A stretch of 64,000 nt of DNA from Micromonospora alfalfae (GTDB taxonomy: Bacteria > Actinomycetota > Actinomycetes > Mycobacteriales > Micromonosporaceae): contig NZ_JAKKFH010000015.1 in NCBI RefSeq assembly GCF_022230925.1, positions 1-64,000 on the forward strand, in the 5' to 3' direction. The position numbers and the translations under genes were made by a program. Positions 33,742 to 42,358 of this stretch are shown piece by piece. Under the pieces are notes generated by a model. That model did no database searches. It was given only the letters and a program-made list of their open reading frames with translations, and was not told where the DNA came from. The stretch's first letter is position 1. Every line of letters starts with the position of its first letter.

Positions 33742-34026
33742 TCACGCGGCGCGTGGCGGTGCGGGTTGGTGCAGGCGCAGCAGGCGGGCGAGTGTGGCGG
33801 CTTGGTCAACGGTGGGAAGGCCGGCTTCGGCGGCCAGTGCTTGAATCTCGGTTTCGGTGTCGGGATCGGTCAGGTAGCGGGCCATCGACAGCGTCCCCGG
33901 GAGAACGGCAGGTTCGGAGTCGGGGTTCGCGGTCGGGGCCTCGCCGTCGGCTGTCCGCGTGGGCAGGGTCGGCGGCGACGGGTGGGGTGTGTTCGCACGT
34001 GATCTCTGGTCACGGCGTGTGGCCAT
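33742..34026 (-). CDS. Small protein near mobile-element genes, hypothetical
   Basis: A 94-aa frame with an ATG at 34026. The N-terminal half is Pro/Thr-rich and probably disordered; the C-terminal half is helical (DTETEIQALAAEAGLPTVDQ). No family is recognised. It lies in the plasmid-type region of the island, before the Replic_Relax gene. Its frame has a strong third-position G/C bias, giving modest support. Confidence 0.4.
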   Translation of the reverse strand: MATRRDQRSRANTPHPSPPTLPTRTADGEAPTANPDSEPAVLPGTLSMARYLTDPDTETEIQALAAEAGLPTVDQAATLARLLRLHQPAPPRAA

Positions 34027-34456
34027 GTCCCTCCCAGGACGGCTCGTGGCGTGAGGTCAACGTGTGGGGCCATGGGCATCTCCTTCGTTTTGGCTGTAGG
34101 ACTCGCTGGGAATCGATCACCGGACTCCGTCGGCCGGAGTCGGCCGCGGCTCGACGTGCGTGAAGGGCTGCGGACGGTACCTCTGGTGGCCACGGAAGTG
34201 AAGACGTTCGCCACTCACAGCGACTCACAGCGGCGGGCCGCTGGTGTGAGTGTGAGCGCTATCGCCGCACGGCGCGGCTGACAGACCCTGACAGCTCCCG
34301 TCCGACTCGCGCGCAGTCCGCTCCGGTCGCCTCGGTGCATGCCCTCACGGTGGGCGACGGCACCGCCCCGGCGGGGAGTTTGCGCGTGCGGGCGAGGTTC
34401 GGTGGCGTGTGCCGCCTTCAGGCCGCCACACACGCCACGTGTCCCGCTTCCGCTCA
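34027..34456. other. Gene-poor gap with two CTGACAG copies
   Basis: No convincing gene lies in these 430 bp. Two direct copies of CTGACAG occur at 34278-34284 and 34288-34294, the same heptamer that is repeated upstream of the Replic_Relax gene. The gap probably has regulatory or structural content. Confidence 0.4.
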
Positions 34457-35395
34457 TCAGGCGGGCCGCTCATCCGGGGCGGGCTGGTCGTGGGTGGGGT
34501 ATTCGTCGTCTTGGTCGGCGTCGATGTAGGGCAGGTCGATGAGGCGGTGACGACCGGCGCGGCCGGCGAGTTGCCAGACCTGGTGAGCGGGGCTGGCCGC
34601 GAGTGCGATGCGCAGTTCGGCGGTGGTGGTGGCGAGGAGCATGGCCAGGTCGGGAATGGCGGCGAGGCGGTGGCGCAGGTTCGCCTCCCTCCGTGCGGAG
34701 GGGACGTGGAAGAGCACCGGCCATGCCCAGGTGCTCATCCTGTACAGCCGCTCGTACTTGATGACCTTGTCGATGAGGATCTGCAGGTGTTCGCCTCCGG
34801 TGTCGTACTCGAGGAAGAACGGCACGGACCGTCCTTGCTCGGTCCACACCCCGGCGCCGTCCGGGCGGGGAAAGCCGGTCGCTCCGGCGAGGATGATGTT
34901 CGGGTTGGCGCCTTCGCGGTAGAGGGCGCCGGGTTCGTGATAGGCCGACGCGGGCTCCCAGCGGACCAGGTCGCAATCGGGGTAGGTGCGGGCGTGGGCG
35001 GCGAGGTCGATGAAGACCTGGTTGCCGCCGAGCAGGTGCGGCAGGTCCGGCCGGCTGGTCAGCGATTGCTTGCGGCGGCGGGCCTGGTCCCGGCGGCCTC
35101 GTGGCAGTCCGCGTTGGGCGTGGACGTGGTCGTAGCCGAGTTGGTCCAGGACGTAGTGGTATGGGTGGGAGCCGCCGTCGGCCTTGTTGGGTCGGAACCG
35201 GTCTAACGCCCGCAGCGCCGTGAGGCGGCGTAGGCGGCGTTGGGTGAAGTCCAGGGATGGGAACAGGGCGGCGGCGATCTGGTCGGTGGTGAGGACGCCG
35301 TGGTCGTAGAGCCAGCCCAGGAGCTGGTCGTCACGGGCGGTGACGCTGGCCTGCAGGCGCAGCAGCGGGTCCGCGGTCGGTAGGTGTTTACCCAT
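34457..35395 (-). CDS. Replication-relaxation (Replic_Relax) family protein
   Basis: A 312-aa protein resembling the Replic_Relax family found on actinobacterial plasmids and ICEs. The N terminus is a winged-helix-like domain (ARDDQLLGWLYDHGVLTTDQ, then AALFPSLDFTQRRLRRLTAL). A later domain has FFLEYDTGGEHLQILIDKVI, resembling a restriction-endonuclease-like core with E and D residues. The start was set at ATG 35395 (MGKHLPTADPLLRLQ). The exact role in replication or transfer is not established. Confidence 0.75.
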   Translation of the reverse strand: MGKHLPTADPLLRLQASVTARDDQLLGWLYDHGVLTTDQIAAALFPSLDFTQRRLRRLTALRALDRFRPNKADGGSHPYHYVLDQLGYDHVHAQRGLPRGRRDQARRRKQSLTSRPDLPHLLGGNQVFIDLAAHARTYPDCDLVRWEPASAYHEPGALYREGANPNIILAGATGFPRPDGAGVWTEQGRSVPFFLEYDTGGEHLQILIDKVIKYERLYRMSTWAWPVLFHVPSARREANLRHRLAAIPDLAMLLATTTAELRIALAASPAHQVWQLAGRAGRHRLIDLPYIDADQDDEYPTHDQPAPDERPA

Positions 35396-35848
35396 GGGCA
35401 CAAGCCCCTGGGGAGAGACCCGAGACTGGAGGGTCTGTCTGGAGCGGTCCCGCGCCGCTGAGAGCGGCACTGACCTGGGCTGTGAGCGGGATTAGGGGGT
35501 CAGGTTGGGGGTCAGGATCAAGACGGACGGTAGAACGGAGATCCGCACTGACTCCGACACCGCCGGGCACACCGGGTTCGGCGTGACGGTGCGGTGAGAG
35601 TGGGTGTGAGTCGGGCCGGTGACGAAAGCGGCGACCCAGCTGAGATTCACCATGTGGGGTAATCACTGTTGTTGCTCCAAGCTCAGAGGTGTGGGTGGAC
35701 GTGCGGCGGGTGCACCGGCCGCTGTCGCGGGCGGAAGAGTGTGGACAGGTTCGGTCAGGTTCTGTCAGCTCGTGGGCCTGCTGACAGGCGCGCAAACTGG
35801 TCTGACAGCGGCGACGCGCTCTGACAGAAGCCGCAGGTTGCGGTTCTG
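35396..35848. promoter_or_regulatory. Control region with clustered CTGACAG / CTGTCA repeats
   Basis: This 450-bp gap before the Replic_Relax gene contains direct CTGACAG at 35781, 35802 and 35821 (about two helical turns apart), an inverted CTGTCAG at 35762 and shorter GACAG or CTGTC matches at 35722 and 35744. Two more (35846 and 35867) lie just inside the DUF2637 gene end. The spacing suggests iterons, a transfer locus or a regulator-binding array. Confidence 0.5.
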
Positions 35849-36727
35849 TCACGCCGCCTCCCCGGGTGACAGGTCCGGGGCGGGTGAGGTGGTTTCGGCG
35901 CGCAGGACACGCACGAGGGCCGAGGCGGTGGCGTTGGACAACTGGTGTCCGTCCGCGCGGAGCTGTCGGGCGAGAGCCTTGCGGGACATCGGCGTTCCCT
36001 CGTCGGTGAGGGTGCGGGCGGCGGTCCGGGCGGCCGGGACCAGCACGGCGACCTCCGGACCGCCATCGTTGGTCGACGGCTGGCTGTCCGGACGGTCCGG
36101 GACCGCCCAGGGCTGGTCCGCACGGGCGGGGACCTCGGTCACGCGGTCCCGGACGGCGGCAGCGATCCTGGGAACCAGATGACGGCCGTCCGGGACGGAA
36201 GCGTCAACGGTCAGGGCCGGTCCGGGCTCCGTCCGCGCGGGCCGGACGGTTGAGTGGGGTGGGGCAGGGTCGGCGCGGCCGAGGGCAATCTTCACCATCG
36301 CCAGGAAACCGAGCGCTGGCAGGGCGGCGGCGATCCAGCCGATCATCGACGCCTCGGCCTCGACGACCTGCGCGGCCAACGACAGCAGCACCGCCGCGAC
36401 CAGCATCGTGGCAGGGAAGGCGACGTTCTTGCCCAAGCGCCGGTTGCGGCGCAACTCCAGACCGGCGGCGATCGAGGTCAACTCCAACACGATCGCGTCG
36501 GCCCAGGCCAGCCAGCCCGGCTGGCCGTGTGCGGCGGCGACGTCATGCACGTGGGTGAAGGACGCCGCGCCGGCCGCTCCGCCGATCAGCAGCATGATCG
36601 TCACCTGGGCTCGGTTCTCTAGCCGCTTCTGCCCCGACTCCACCGCCTCGGGTGAGTCAGGGTGCCGCTGTTTACGTGTCGCCAAAGGCCCACCACCTGC
36701 CGTTGGCCGATCCGGGCATCGCCTCAA
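35849..36727 (-). CDS. DUF2637 membrane protein (mobile-element transfer type)
   Basis: A 292-aa protein with DUF2637-type features: an early membrane segment (IMLLIGGAAGAASFTHVHDV), the AAHGQPGWLAWADAIVLELT motif, and further helices to about residue 150. The C-terminal part is a winged-helix-like domain (GTPMSRKALARQLRADGHQL). The family is typical of actinobacterial conjugative plasmids and ICEs, near spd genes. The ATG at 36727 is the furthest start; a TTG at 36682 (ATRKQRHPDS) with an upstream GGTGG is possible. Confidence 0.78.
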   Translation of the reverse strand: MRRCPDRPTAGGGPLATRKQRHPDSPEAVESGQKRLENRAQVTIMLLIGGAAGAASFTHVHDVAAAHGQPGWLAWADAIVLELTSIAAGLELRRNRRLGKNVAFPATMLVAAVLLSLAAQVVEAEASMIGWIAAALPALGFLAMVKIALGRADPAPPHSTVRPARTEPGPALTVDASVPDGRHLVPRIAAAVRDRVTEVPARADQPWAVPDRPDSQPSTNDGGPEVAVLVPAARTAARTLTDEGTPMSRKALARQLRADGHQLSNATASALVRVLRAETTSPAPDLSPGEAA

Positions 36728-36834
36728 GTGGCGTTATCGCTCTGGTGCGGACCGGAAGGGCGGGCGCGAAGGCCGCGCCCGAAGGGATGATGTCGAGTGA
36801 AGTCACGATCTTCTCCAAGCTGAGTTTGTGGGTT

Positions 36835-37110
36835 TCAGGCGCGGCGTAAGGGGATCGCCCGGGTCTCGCATGCTCGGCGGGTACGGGCATGCGCGTCCCT
36901 GCCGGGTAACGCCCGGCCGGGCGGACCCCTCGCGAGGCGGGGGTCGGAAAGAGTCACTGTGGTCGAGTCAACGAACACGCCGAACCCCGGGCAAGGGCAG
37001 GCACCACGGCAGCAGGCGTCGCCGTGACCTGCACAGCAGGCGACGGTCAACAGCATGGAAACAGGGCAGACGGCCAAGCCGAGCCACAAGGGGTGAGGAC
37101 TCACCACCAA
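36835..37110 (-). CDS. Small Cys-rich membrane protein, possible
   Basis: A 91-aa frame on the same strand as and just upstream of the DUF2637 gene. It has one hydrophobic segment (LWLGLAVCPVSMLLTVACC) followed by a cysteine-rich stretch (CCAGHGDACCRGACPCPG). A GTG at 37110 is the start. Short membrane proteins in this place are common in spd loci of actinomycete plasmids. No homologue is recognised, and the C-terminal Arg-rich part looks less protein-like. Confidence 0.35.
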   Translation of the reverse strand: MVVSPHPLWLGLAVCPVSMLLTVACCAGHGDACCRGACPCPGFGVFVDSTTVTLSDPRLARGPPGRALPGRDAHARTRRACETRAIPLRRA

Positions 37111-37216
37111 CAGCGCAAACGCGATCAGGTGGTGCGACGGCTCAACTCGCCGACAGGCGATCCTTCATGGGGGTCCTCCCAACACTCGGCATACCCGCAG
37201 CGTCAGCACCAGCAAC

Positions 37217-37245
37217 GGCAGGCACCCCCTCAGGGGGTGCCTGCC
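37217..37245. terminator. Perfect 13-bp hairpin
   Basis: GGCAGGCACCCCC and GGGGGTGCCTGCC form a perfect inverted repeat around a 3-nt loop. There is no adjacent T-run. It lies in the 900-bp gene-poor stretch between DUF2637 and the GIY-YIG-like gene and can act as a bidirectional terminator. Confidence 0.7.
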
Positions 37246-37356
37246 CGCTACGTCTGTAGCCGACCGCGCCAGCCGGCGCTGCGGGAATGTCCCTCCATTA
37301 AGCCTCAAAAATCCGATGGAGTCAATCAATATTTTGTAACGAATCGGTAACAAGCA

Positions 37357-37385
37357 TTGCCGCTGGTGCGACAGGGTGCTATAAA
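37357..37385 (+). promoter_or_regulatory. Candidate promoter upstream of GIY-YIG-like gene
   Basis: TTGCCG (37357-37362) and TATAAA (37380-37385) are separated by 17 bp, a good sigma-70 match in an unusually AT-rich patch (37310-37385). Transcription from here would give a leader of about 230 nt before the start at 37625, or a small RNA. Confidence 0.45.
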
Positions 37386-37624
37386 TGTTGCCCGCGTCTG
37401 CCCCAGTCCTCGTCCGTCCACCCCGGATCGTCTGCAAAAATCAGGCCACGGGGTCCGCTTGCTGGGGCGCTCATCTCGGCACGCAGATGGCCAGTGCGAG
37501 GCTAGCGAGCCGCCCTTGTCGCGACGGTGGTACGACGGATCGCGAACGCCGTTGCGCAGATTGTGAAGACCATCGGGTAAACCCTGCCGGCTGCTGTCAG
37601 GGGCAGCCGCTACACTCCGCGGCC

Positions 37625-38215
37625 GTGGCAAGAAGTCGGTCTACATCGATGGAATCGGGCAAGGAACACCTCTACGTCCTGCAGTTCAACAACGGAGTCA
37701 TCAAGGTGGGCCGCACGGCCGACCCCCGGACGCGCAACGTGCGCCACGAGCGAGACTGCGGTCGCTACGGTCTCACCATCGAACGTCGCTGGTTTTCGGG
37801 CGAATGGGCGGGCGCCCACTGGGCGGAACAGCAACTGATCACGATCCTCGCCAAGATCGGCAGGCGCACGCCCGCCGGCCGCGAGTACTTCCAGGACGTT
37901 GCCTTCAGCATCGCGTGCGAGCAGGCTCGACAGGTGTACTACACGACCTGTCCAACCTGCGGGAACGGAGTGGTGCCCGCGCCGATGCGGATGGCCGCGA
38001 TCGTTGCGAACGACGCCTCAGATGAAGATGGCTCACTCGTCTGCGACTTTCGACTGCCATGCCACAGCGTCATCACCGGTCGACTACATGACCAGGACAT
38101 GGCCCCCGACGGCCGGTATCCGTTGCGCCGGGGCGAGCACTACGACATCCAGCTGGAGTACGCAGAGATCGGCGCTTGGGACGTCTGGGCGGCCCAACCA
38201 CGTATGCCGCGGTAA
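37625..38215 (+). CDS. GIY-YIG-like (T5orf172/MUG113-type) protein
   Basis: A 196-aa protein. LYVLQFNNGVIKVGRTADPR, then RNVRHERDCG, fits the start of GIY-YIG-like T5orf172/MUG113 domains (strand, loop, KVGRT..L..R). A short Cys pair follows (YYTTCPTCGNGVV). The C-terminal part is unassigned. A GTG at 37625 and an ATG at 37649 (MESGKEHLYV) are both possible; the GTG gives eight more residues. It may be a nuclease, possibly linked to defence or phage conflict. Confidence 0.68.
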   Translation: MARSRSTSMESGKEHLYVLQFNNGVIKVGRTADPRTRNVRHERDCGRYGLTIERRWFSGEWAGAHWAEQQLITILAKIGRRTPAGREYFQDVAFSIACEQARQVYYTTCPTCGNGVVPAPMRMAAIVANDASDEDGSLVCDFRLPCHSVITGRLHDQDMAPDGRYPLRRGEHYDIQLEYAEIGAWDVWAAQPRMPR

Positions 38216-38346
38216 GGACGCCGAACGGGAAGAACAGCACCCGTTCCAGGCGAGCGCGAACGCGAGCCCGACGGCGTGCACTGCCGCGACCAGCAGACCA
38301 CGAGCCGCGAGGATGTGGTGCCCAGCGGCGGCCCGGCCGTCGTTTC

Positions 38347-39441
38347 TTAAGGAGTTCGCGCGTTAGCCAGCGAAACGAAGGATGACCTCTGTAGCCGGCC
38401 GCCGCCCTCAATCTTCACAGCGCCGGCGTCAACGAGCGGCTTGAGTGCCATGATGACGTGTTCTGGCCGGTACACCGTTTCCAGTAGGGCGAAGTCGCGC
38501 AGGTCCTCTACGCGGGCCGGCTCGCTGTCGCGCAGCCTGTGTTGCAGTAGTCGGGTCAGCGGTCCGAGAAGCGGTTCATCTATGGCAAACAGCGTCTCCG
38601 CTTGTTCGTCGCGGGGATCGCGGAAGCCGACGCCCTGGGCGCGGTCGACCTCCCAGAGGCTGGCTTTCATCTTCTGCACGCCGAGTGGGTGCCCGGTGCC
38701 GAAGACGAGGTACAGGGGTTGGCCGTTGCGAGGGATCAGTTCGAAGTCCAGAAGGTAGGGAAAGCCCGCCGCCTGCAGGGCCTGCCGGTAGCAGGTAAGG
38801 ATGTGTCGACTCTTTGCCGCTGGCGGGAGGTTCACGACCTCGCGCCAGCGCGGGTCGCCGCCGAAAACGTCGTCACCTGCCTCGCCAAGATTGCTGACGA
38901 AGCGCACGAAGTGCTGCGGCAACAGTGTGACGATGACCTCGGTGGACACGTTCGCGGCGAGGCGCTTCAGCAGCCTGAATGGCACGGGTGCGTTGCCCCA
39001 GGAGTCCAAGTTCGCGAAGATCGGCTGGCCCCAGGCACCTATGCGGTCGAGAGCGGCTTCGAGGTCGTCGGCGCAGGTGCCTTTGCCCATCGTCACAGGC
39101 ATGGCGACTGTAGACCGTGGCCGGTCGGGAAACGCTTGTTGAAGGGTCTCCCGTAGCATGTCTACACAACGCTGATCGTCGTCGATGAAGACGAATCGGG
39201 CGATGCCCTTGGTCGGGGGGACGTTCTCGACGAGGGCGCGGATCGCGATGACAGGCGATCCGGGTTGTCCACCGCTGTAGATGCCAGGTCCGGCGAATCC
39301 CTCTGCGTAGGTGACCGAGGGGTAGGCGTTGGAGTAGGCAAGCAGGATGGGGAACCATTTCCCGAGGTAGTGGCGGTAGATGTCGTGCTTGGCGCCCGTG
39401 TGTTCCGCACAGGGCCATGGCACCGGACCGTCGACCGGCAT
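38347..39441 (-). CDS. tcmP: TcmP-like three-Cys-motif partner protein
   Basis: A 364-aa protein of the TcmP family: AEHTGAKHDIYRHYLGKWFP, then VTYAEGFAGPGIYSGGQPGS (the conserved early motif), FVFIDDDQRC, and IFANLDSWGNAPVPF. The central region looks like a Rossmann-type methyltransferase. It is defined by co-occurrence with the DUF5131 three-Cys radical-SAM-like protein, and such a gene lies 156 bp upstream on the same strand. The product and role of the pair are not established. Confidence 0.85.
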   Translation of the reverse strand: MPVDGPVPWPCAEHTGAKHDIYRHYLGKWFPILLAYSNAYPSVTYAEGFAGPGIYSGGQPGSPVIAIRALVENVPPTKGIARFVFIDDDQRCVDMLRETLQQAFPDRPRSTVAMPVTMGKGTCADDLEAALDRIGAWGQPIFANLDSWGNAPVPFRLLKRLAANVSTEVIVTLLPQHFVRFVSNLGEAGDDVFGGDPRWREVVNLPPAAKSRHILTCYRQALQAAGFPYLLDFELIPRNGQPLYLVFGTGHPLGVQKMKASLWEVDRAQGVGFRDPRDEQAETLFAIDEPLLGPLTRLLQHRLRDSEPARVEDLRDFALLETVYRPEHVIMALKPLVDAGAVKIEGGGRLQRSSFVSLANARTP

Positions 39442-39597
39442 CCAGCCTCCTCATCCCATCACAGCAGGTTGCGAGACAGTCTCTCATTGTGACGCGCGTA
39501 AAGCGATACTGTCCGTGAGTGACACCGCGTGAAGGCCGAGTAGTCCGAGAGGCTGCTGGTTTGCGCCCGCCAATCGCCAATGCGGGCCGGGTGGTTG

Positions 39598-40347
39598 TCA
39601 GCAGGTGGTTAGGCTGAGGGGCATGTCGTCCCAGGTCCGGCCATTCAAGATGCGGCCTCCAGCCTTGGGCGTCCGTCCGCCCCACTGCTTGAAGAAGAAG
39701 GGCACCTCAGCGCGCGTGCACTGATCACGCAGGTCTACGGCCCAGGCTGGATTCATCTGCCGGGCGTTGGCACCGCTCTCGCCGCCTGCGATCACCCAGC
39801 CGATGCCATCTAGCTTCAAGCTCGGGAGCGGGCCCAGCAACGGCTCGCACGACAGGAAGCGCAACGCCGCCGACACGGCCCGCAGATCATCGATGCGGTG
39901 GACAGTGCTGACGTCCTCTACGGACACGCCCATCCACAAGTTGGACGGCCAGGTCAGAGATGGAGCCACCCGGCGTAGGCGGCGTGCTCGTTTGGTCAAT
40001 ACCTGATACGTATGCTGCGGGGTCGCCGCGATGACCTCGAAGACCTGGCGGACGAAACTCGCCGGCACTTGGGCGTGGAACAGATCACTCATCGAGTTGA
40101 CGAAGACGAGCCGAGGACGCTTCCAGGTCAGCGGCAGCTCAAGGCTGTCCGGGTGCAGCGTCAACCCGAACCCTGGCCCACTTGTCTGCGGGTTTCCATC
40201 TCGCTGATACCGCGGCTGTCCCATCGCCTTGAGCCGTTTGGCCAGCGTCAACGCGTAACAGTTGTCGCATCCGCGGCTCACGCGATCGCAGCCCGTCGTA
40301 GGGTTCCAGGTCGCCTCCGTCCACTCGATGGCACTGCGGTCACCCAT
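39598..40347 (-). CDS. DUF5131 / phage Gp37-Gp68 family three-Cys protein
   Basis: A 249-aa protein of the DUF5131 (Gp37/Gp68) family. It opens with SAIEWTEATWNPTTGCDRVS and has the C20, C27, C30 cluster (GCDNCYA) that names its partner TcmP. The fold is radical-SAM-like, although the spacing is not the canonical CxxxCxxC. VFVNSMSDLFHAQVP and VSVEDVSTVHRIDDLR are typical family motifs. It is upstream of TcmP in the same direction. Confidence 0.87.
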   Translation of the reverse strand: MGDRSAIEWTEATWNPTTGCDRVSRGCDNCYALTLAKRLKAMGQPRYQRDGNPQTSGPGFGLTLHPDSLELPLTWKRPRLVFVNSMSDLFHAQVPASFVRQVFEVIAATPQHTYQVLTKRARRLRRVAPSLTWPSNLWMGVSVEDVSTVHRIDDLRAVSAALRFLSCEPLLGPLPSLKLDGIGWVIAGGESGANARQMNPAWAVDLRDQCTRAEVPFFFKQWGGRTPKAGGRILNGRTWDDMPLSLTTC

Positions 40348-40452
40348 GGCTCATCCTCACACTGCGAAGAGTATTGGTTCGAACGCAGGTTCGATAGATC
40401 CGACACCGCCGAATATCGAGCTGGACGGCCGGCACGTTTGGCCGTGACTGGT

Positions 40453-41817
40453 ATGACGGTCGATGTGATTGTGATCGCGGCCCTCTTGCTCGTCTGCATC
40501 ATCGCCCTGATGGTCGGCTGGATCGTTGCGGCAGCCGCGTTCGGCAGCTCGATGCTCTGGGCGGTGCAGTGGAGATGCGTCTCGTCCACGTCGTTTGAGC
40601 CCATCCGACGGCGAGGGCTGCGCAGAGGTGCATGGGAGCTGATTCGGTCGGCTGCCGGGCCCGGAATTATCGGCCGGCTGATCGCCCGCGAGTCGTGGCG
40701 TCGGGTGCCGCTGATGCTGCTGGTCCCGATCGTTGGCTTCCTGGTGCCGGTGAGTCTTCCCTACGTCGTCCTACTCTTGGTGCCAGGGGCCATCGCGGGT
40801 GGCGAGTTCGCGGAGGCGATCGACAGAGTGGGTCGCCTCACGGGCATCCTCGGCGTTCTGGTGGCGATACGCATCTTCCTCAACGGGCTGCGCTACATCG
40901 CTCAGCCCGGCAAGCCGCGCGGGAAGCTTCCGGGCCTGCGTTTTCCGGACGATCTGTCCAGCAGGGGTCGTGACCGGCTCGCCGCCAACGCGTTCTGGTT
41001 CACGATGGCCCATACGGTCGAGATGCTCGCCGCGATGTATCCCGTCCTTGTCCTGGTCGCGGTAATACCCGACCTGGACAGTGCTACAACGCCGTCAAGT
41101 GCTTCAACGCCGTCATCGGACGCCGACTCCGCACTGCCCCCTCTGCTCGGCCTCATCGTGCTCTTCCTGGCGGTAACACCGATGCTGGTGCCTGCTCACA
41201 TTGCGGCATCCTTCCTGCGCCGTCGCTTGGCCGGGTGGGAGTTGTCGGTAGAGATCTGCCAGTTGTTGGCCCCGCCTGTCATAGAAGAGCGCGCCGACTC
41301 GCTGGAAATGCCTGAACCACTCCGGCCGGTTGCCGACGTCCACCGCAGCGGTCTGGTCGATATCGCCGTGCTGCTCGATCAGACCGCCGGGTTGTGGGAT
41401 CGTCGGCAACCGCGAGGGTTCGCCCCTCACCCCGCAGCGACCGCATTGCGAGCGACTAGCGCGTCGATCCGACGACATCTGCAAAGCCCACAGTCGTGCG
41501 ACCCGACGCTTCCCCTCGACCTGCAAGAAACGCTGCGCATGGTGCTGGACCTGCTGGTCGAACCGGAAGGGACATCGTCACTGCGCAAACTCGCCTCCAG
41601 GGTTCAGGCGTTCGACGAGGGCGGGGCCCCGACAGCAGAGACGTTCGTCAAGCCCCCCGGGCGCCTCGCGGTGGCATTGACAAGGCTCACCGATAGCGCG
41701 CAGCGAACCGCTGCCGTCCTGGCCGCCGTCGCGGGAATGGCGGCGACCTTCATCGCGATAGCGCTGACCGCCGCAGGGAGGATTGACACTGCTGATCTGC
41801 TCGGTCACCTGAAGTAA
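40453..41817 (+). CDS. Multi-pass membrane protein, hypothetical
   Basis: A 454-aa membrane protein from an ATG at 40453 (MTVDVIVIAALLLVCIIALM); a GTG at 40444 is also in frame. Hydrophobic segments occur near residues 5-35, 88-118, 125-150, 193-212, 235-260 and 425-450. A cytosolic region of about 160 residues lies between the last two. No family is recognised. It is divergent from the DUF5131 gene by about 105 bp. Confidence 0.55.
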   Translation: MTVDVIVIAALLLVCIIALMVGWIVAAAAFGSSMLWAVQWRCVSSTSFEPIRRRGLRRGAWELIRSAAGPGIIGRLIARESWRRVPLMLLVPIVGFLVPVSLPYVVLLLVPGAIAGGEFAEAIDRVGRLTGILGVLVAIRIFLNGLRYIAQPGKPRGKLPGLRFPDDLSSRGRDRLAANAFWFTMAHTVEMLAAMYPVLVLVAVIPDLDSATTPSSASTPSSDADSALPPLLGLIVLFLAVTPMLVPAHIAASFLRRRLAGWELSVEICQLLAPPVIEERADSLEMPEPLRPVADVHRSGLVDIAVLLDQTAGLWDRRQPRGFAPHPAATALRATSASIRRHLQSPQSCDPTLPLDLQETLRMVLDLLVEPEGTSSLRKLASRVQAFDEGGAPTAETFVKPPGRLAVALTRLTDSAQRTAAVLAAVAGMAATFIAIALTAAGRIDTADLLGHLK

Positions 41818-41853
41818 ACGGCCACATCGCTAGCTTGCGACAGCCGGATCAGG

Positions 41854-42231
41854 TCACGCCGCCGCGCGTCTCGGATGCGGCCAACGTGGCAGCGTCTCCG
41901 AACGGCTGGCGGGGTGTGTCGCCTCGATCGGCGAGCGCGCGGTAAACCAGCCGACGAAGCTGCGCTTAGGTGGGTCGTCCACGGCAGCGCAGCCCTGAGC
42001 AGGTGGCGGGTGCGGCGCGGTAGTCCGCAGTGTCCGCGCCATGCTCATCGCACGGCGGGCGGCGCGAGCGGCGGCGCACATGCCGCGCTGCCCTTGGCAC
42101 TGCAGGTTGCGGCAGTCGCCGCGCTCGTCGGGCTGATGTGCGGAGGCGACGTCGAAGGCGAGCCGCCACAACAGCGGATCGGTGGCATCGTCGGGCAGCA
42201 CGGCCAGGGTGCTGAGTCGTTCGCGTGGCAC
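41854..42231 (-). CDS. Small Cys-containing protein, hypothetical
   Basis: A 125-aa frame. From a GTG at 42231 the translation is VPRERLSTLAVLPDDATDPL, WRLAFDVASAHQPDERG, then CRNLQCQGQRGMCAAARAAR, ending in a region with RSFVGWFTARSP. The CRNLxCQGQ...C segment looks like an ordered small domain and is reminiscent of proteins in actinobacterial mobile elements. It precedes the terminus of the serine recombinase region on the same strand. The alternative plus-strand frame is less protein-like. Confidence 0.45.
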   Translation of the reverse strand: MPRERLSTLAVLPDDATDPLLWRLAFDVASAHQPDERGDCRNLQCQGQRGMCAAARAARRAMSMARTLRTTAPHPPPAQGCAAVDDPPKRSFVGWFTARSPIEATHPASRSETLPRWPHPRRAAA

Positions 42232-42358
42232 AGCCTGAACACCTTCCGTCGACGGATGACGCCGCCCGTCCCATGGGCGGGCGGCGGACACCATCGACGC
42301 TCGACTTTTCCCACAGGTCAAGTCGTCTTCGCGGCTCCTGACTCAGAATCCCCCGAAT

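Noticed and set aside
35720..35875. CTGACAG repeats as a CRISPR array
   Set aside because: The repeats are 7 bp with about 20-bp spacing and some are inverted; CRISPR repeats are longer and uniform. No cas gene is present. No CRISPR array was found anywhere in the window.
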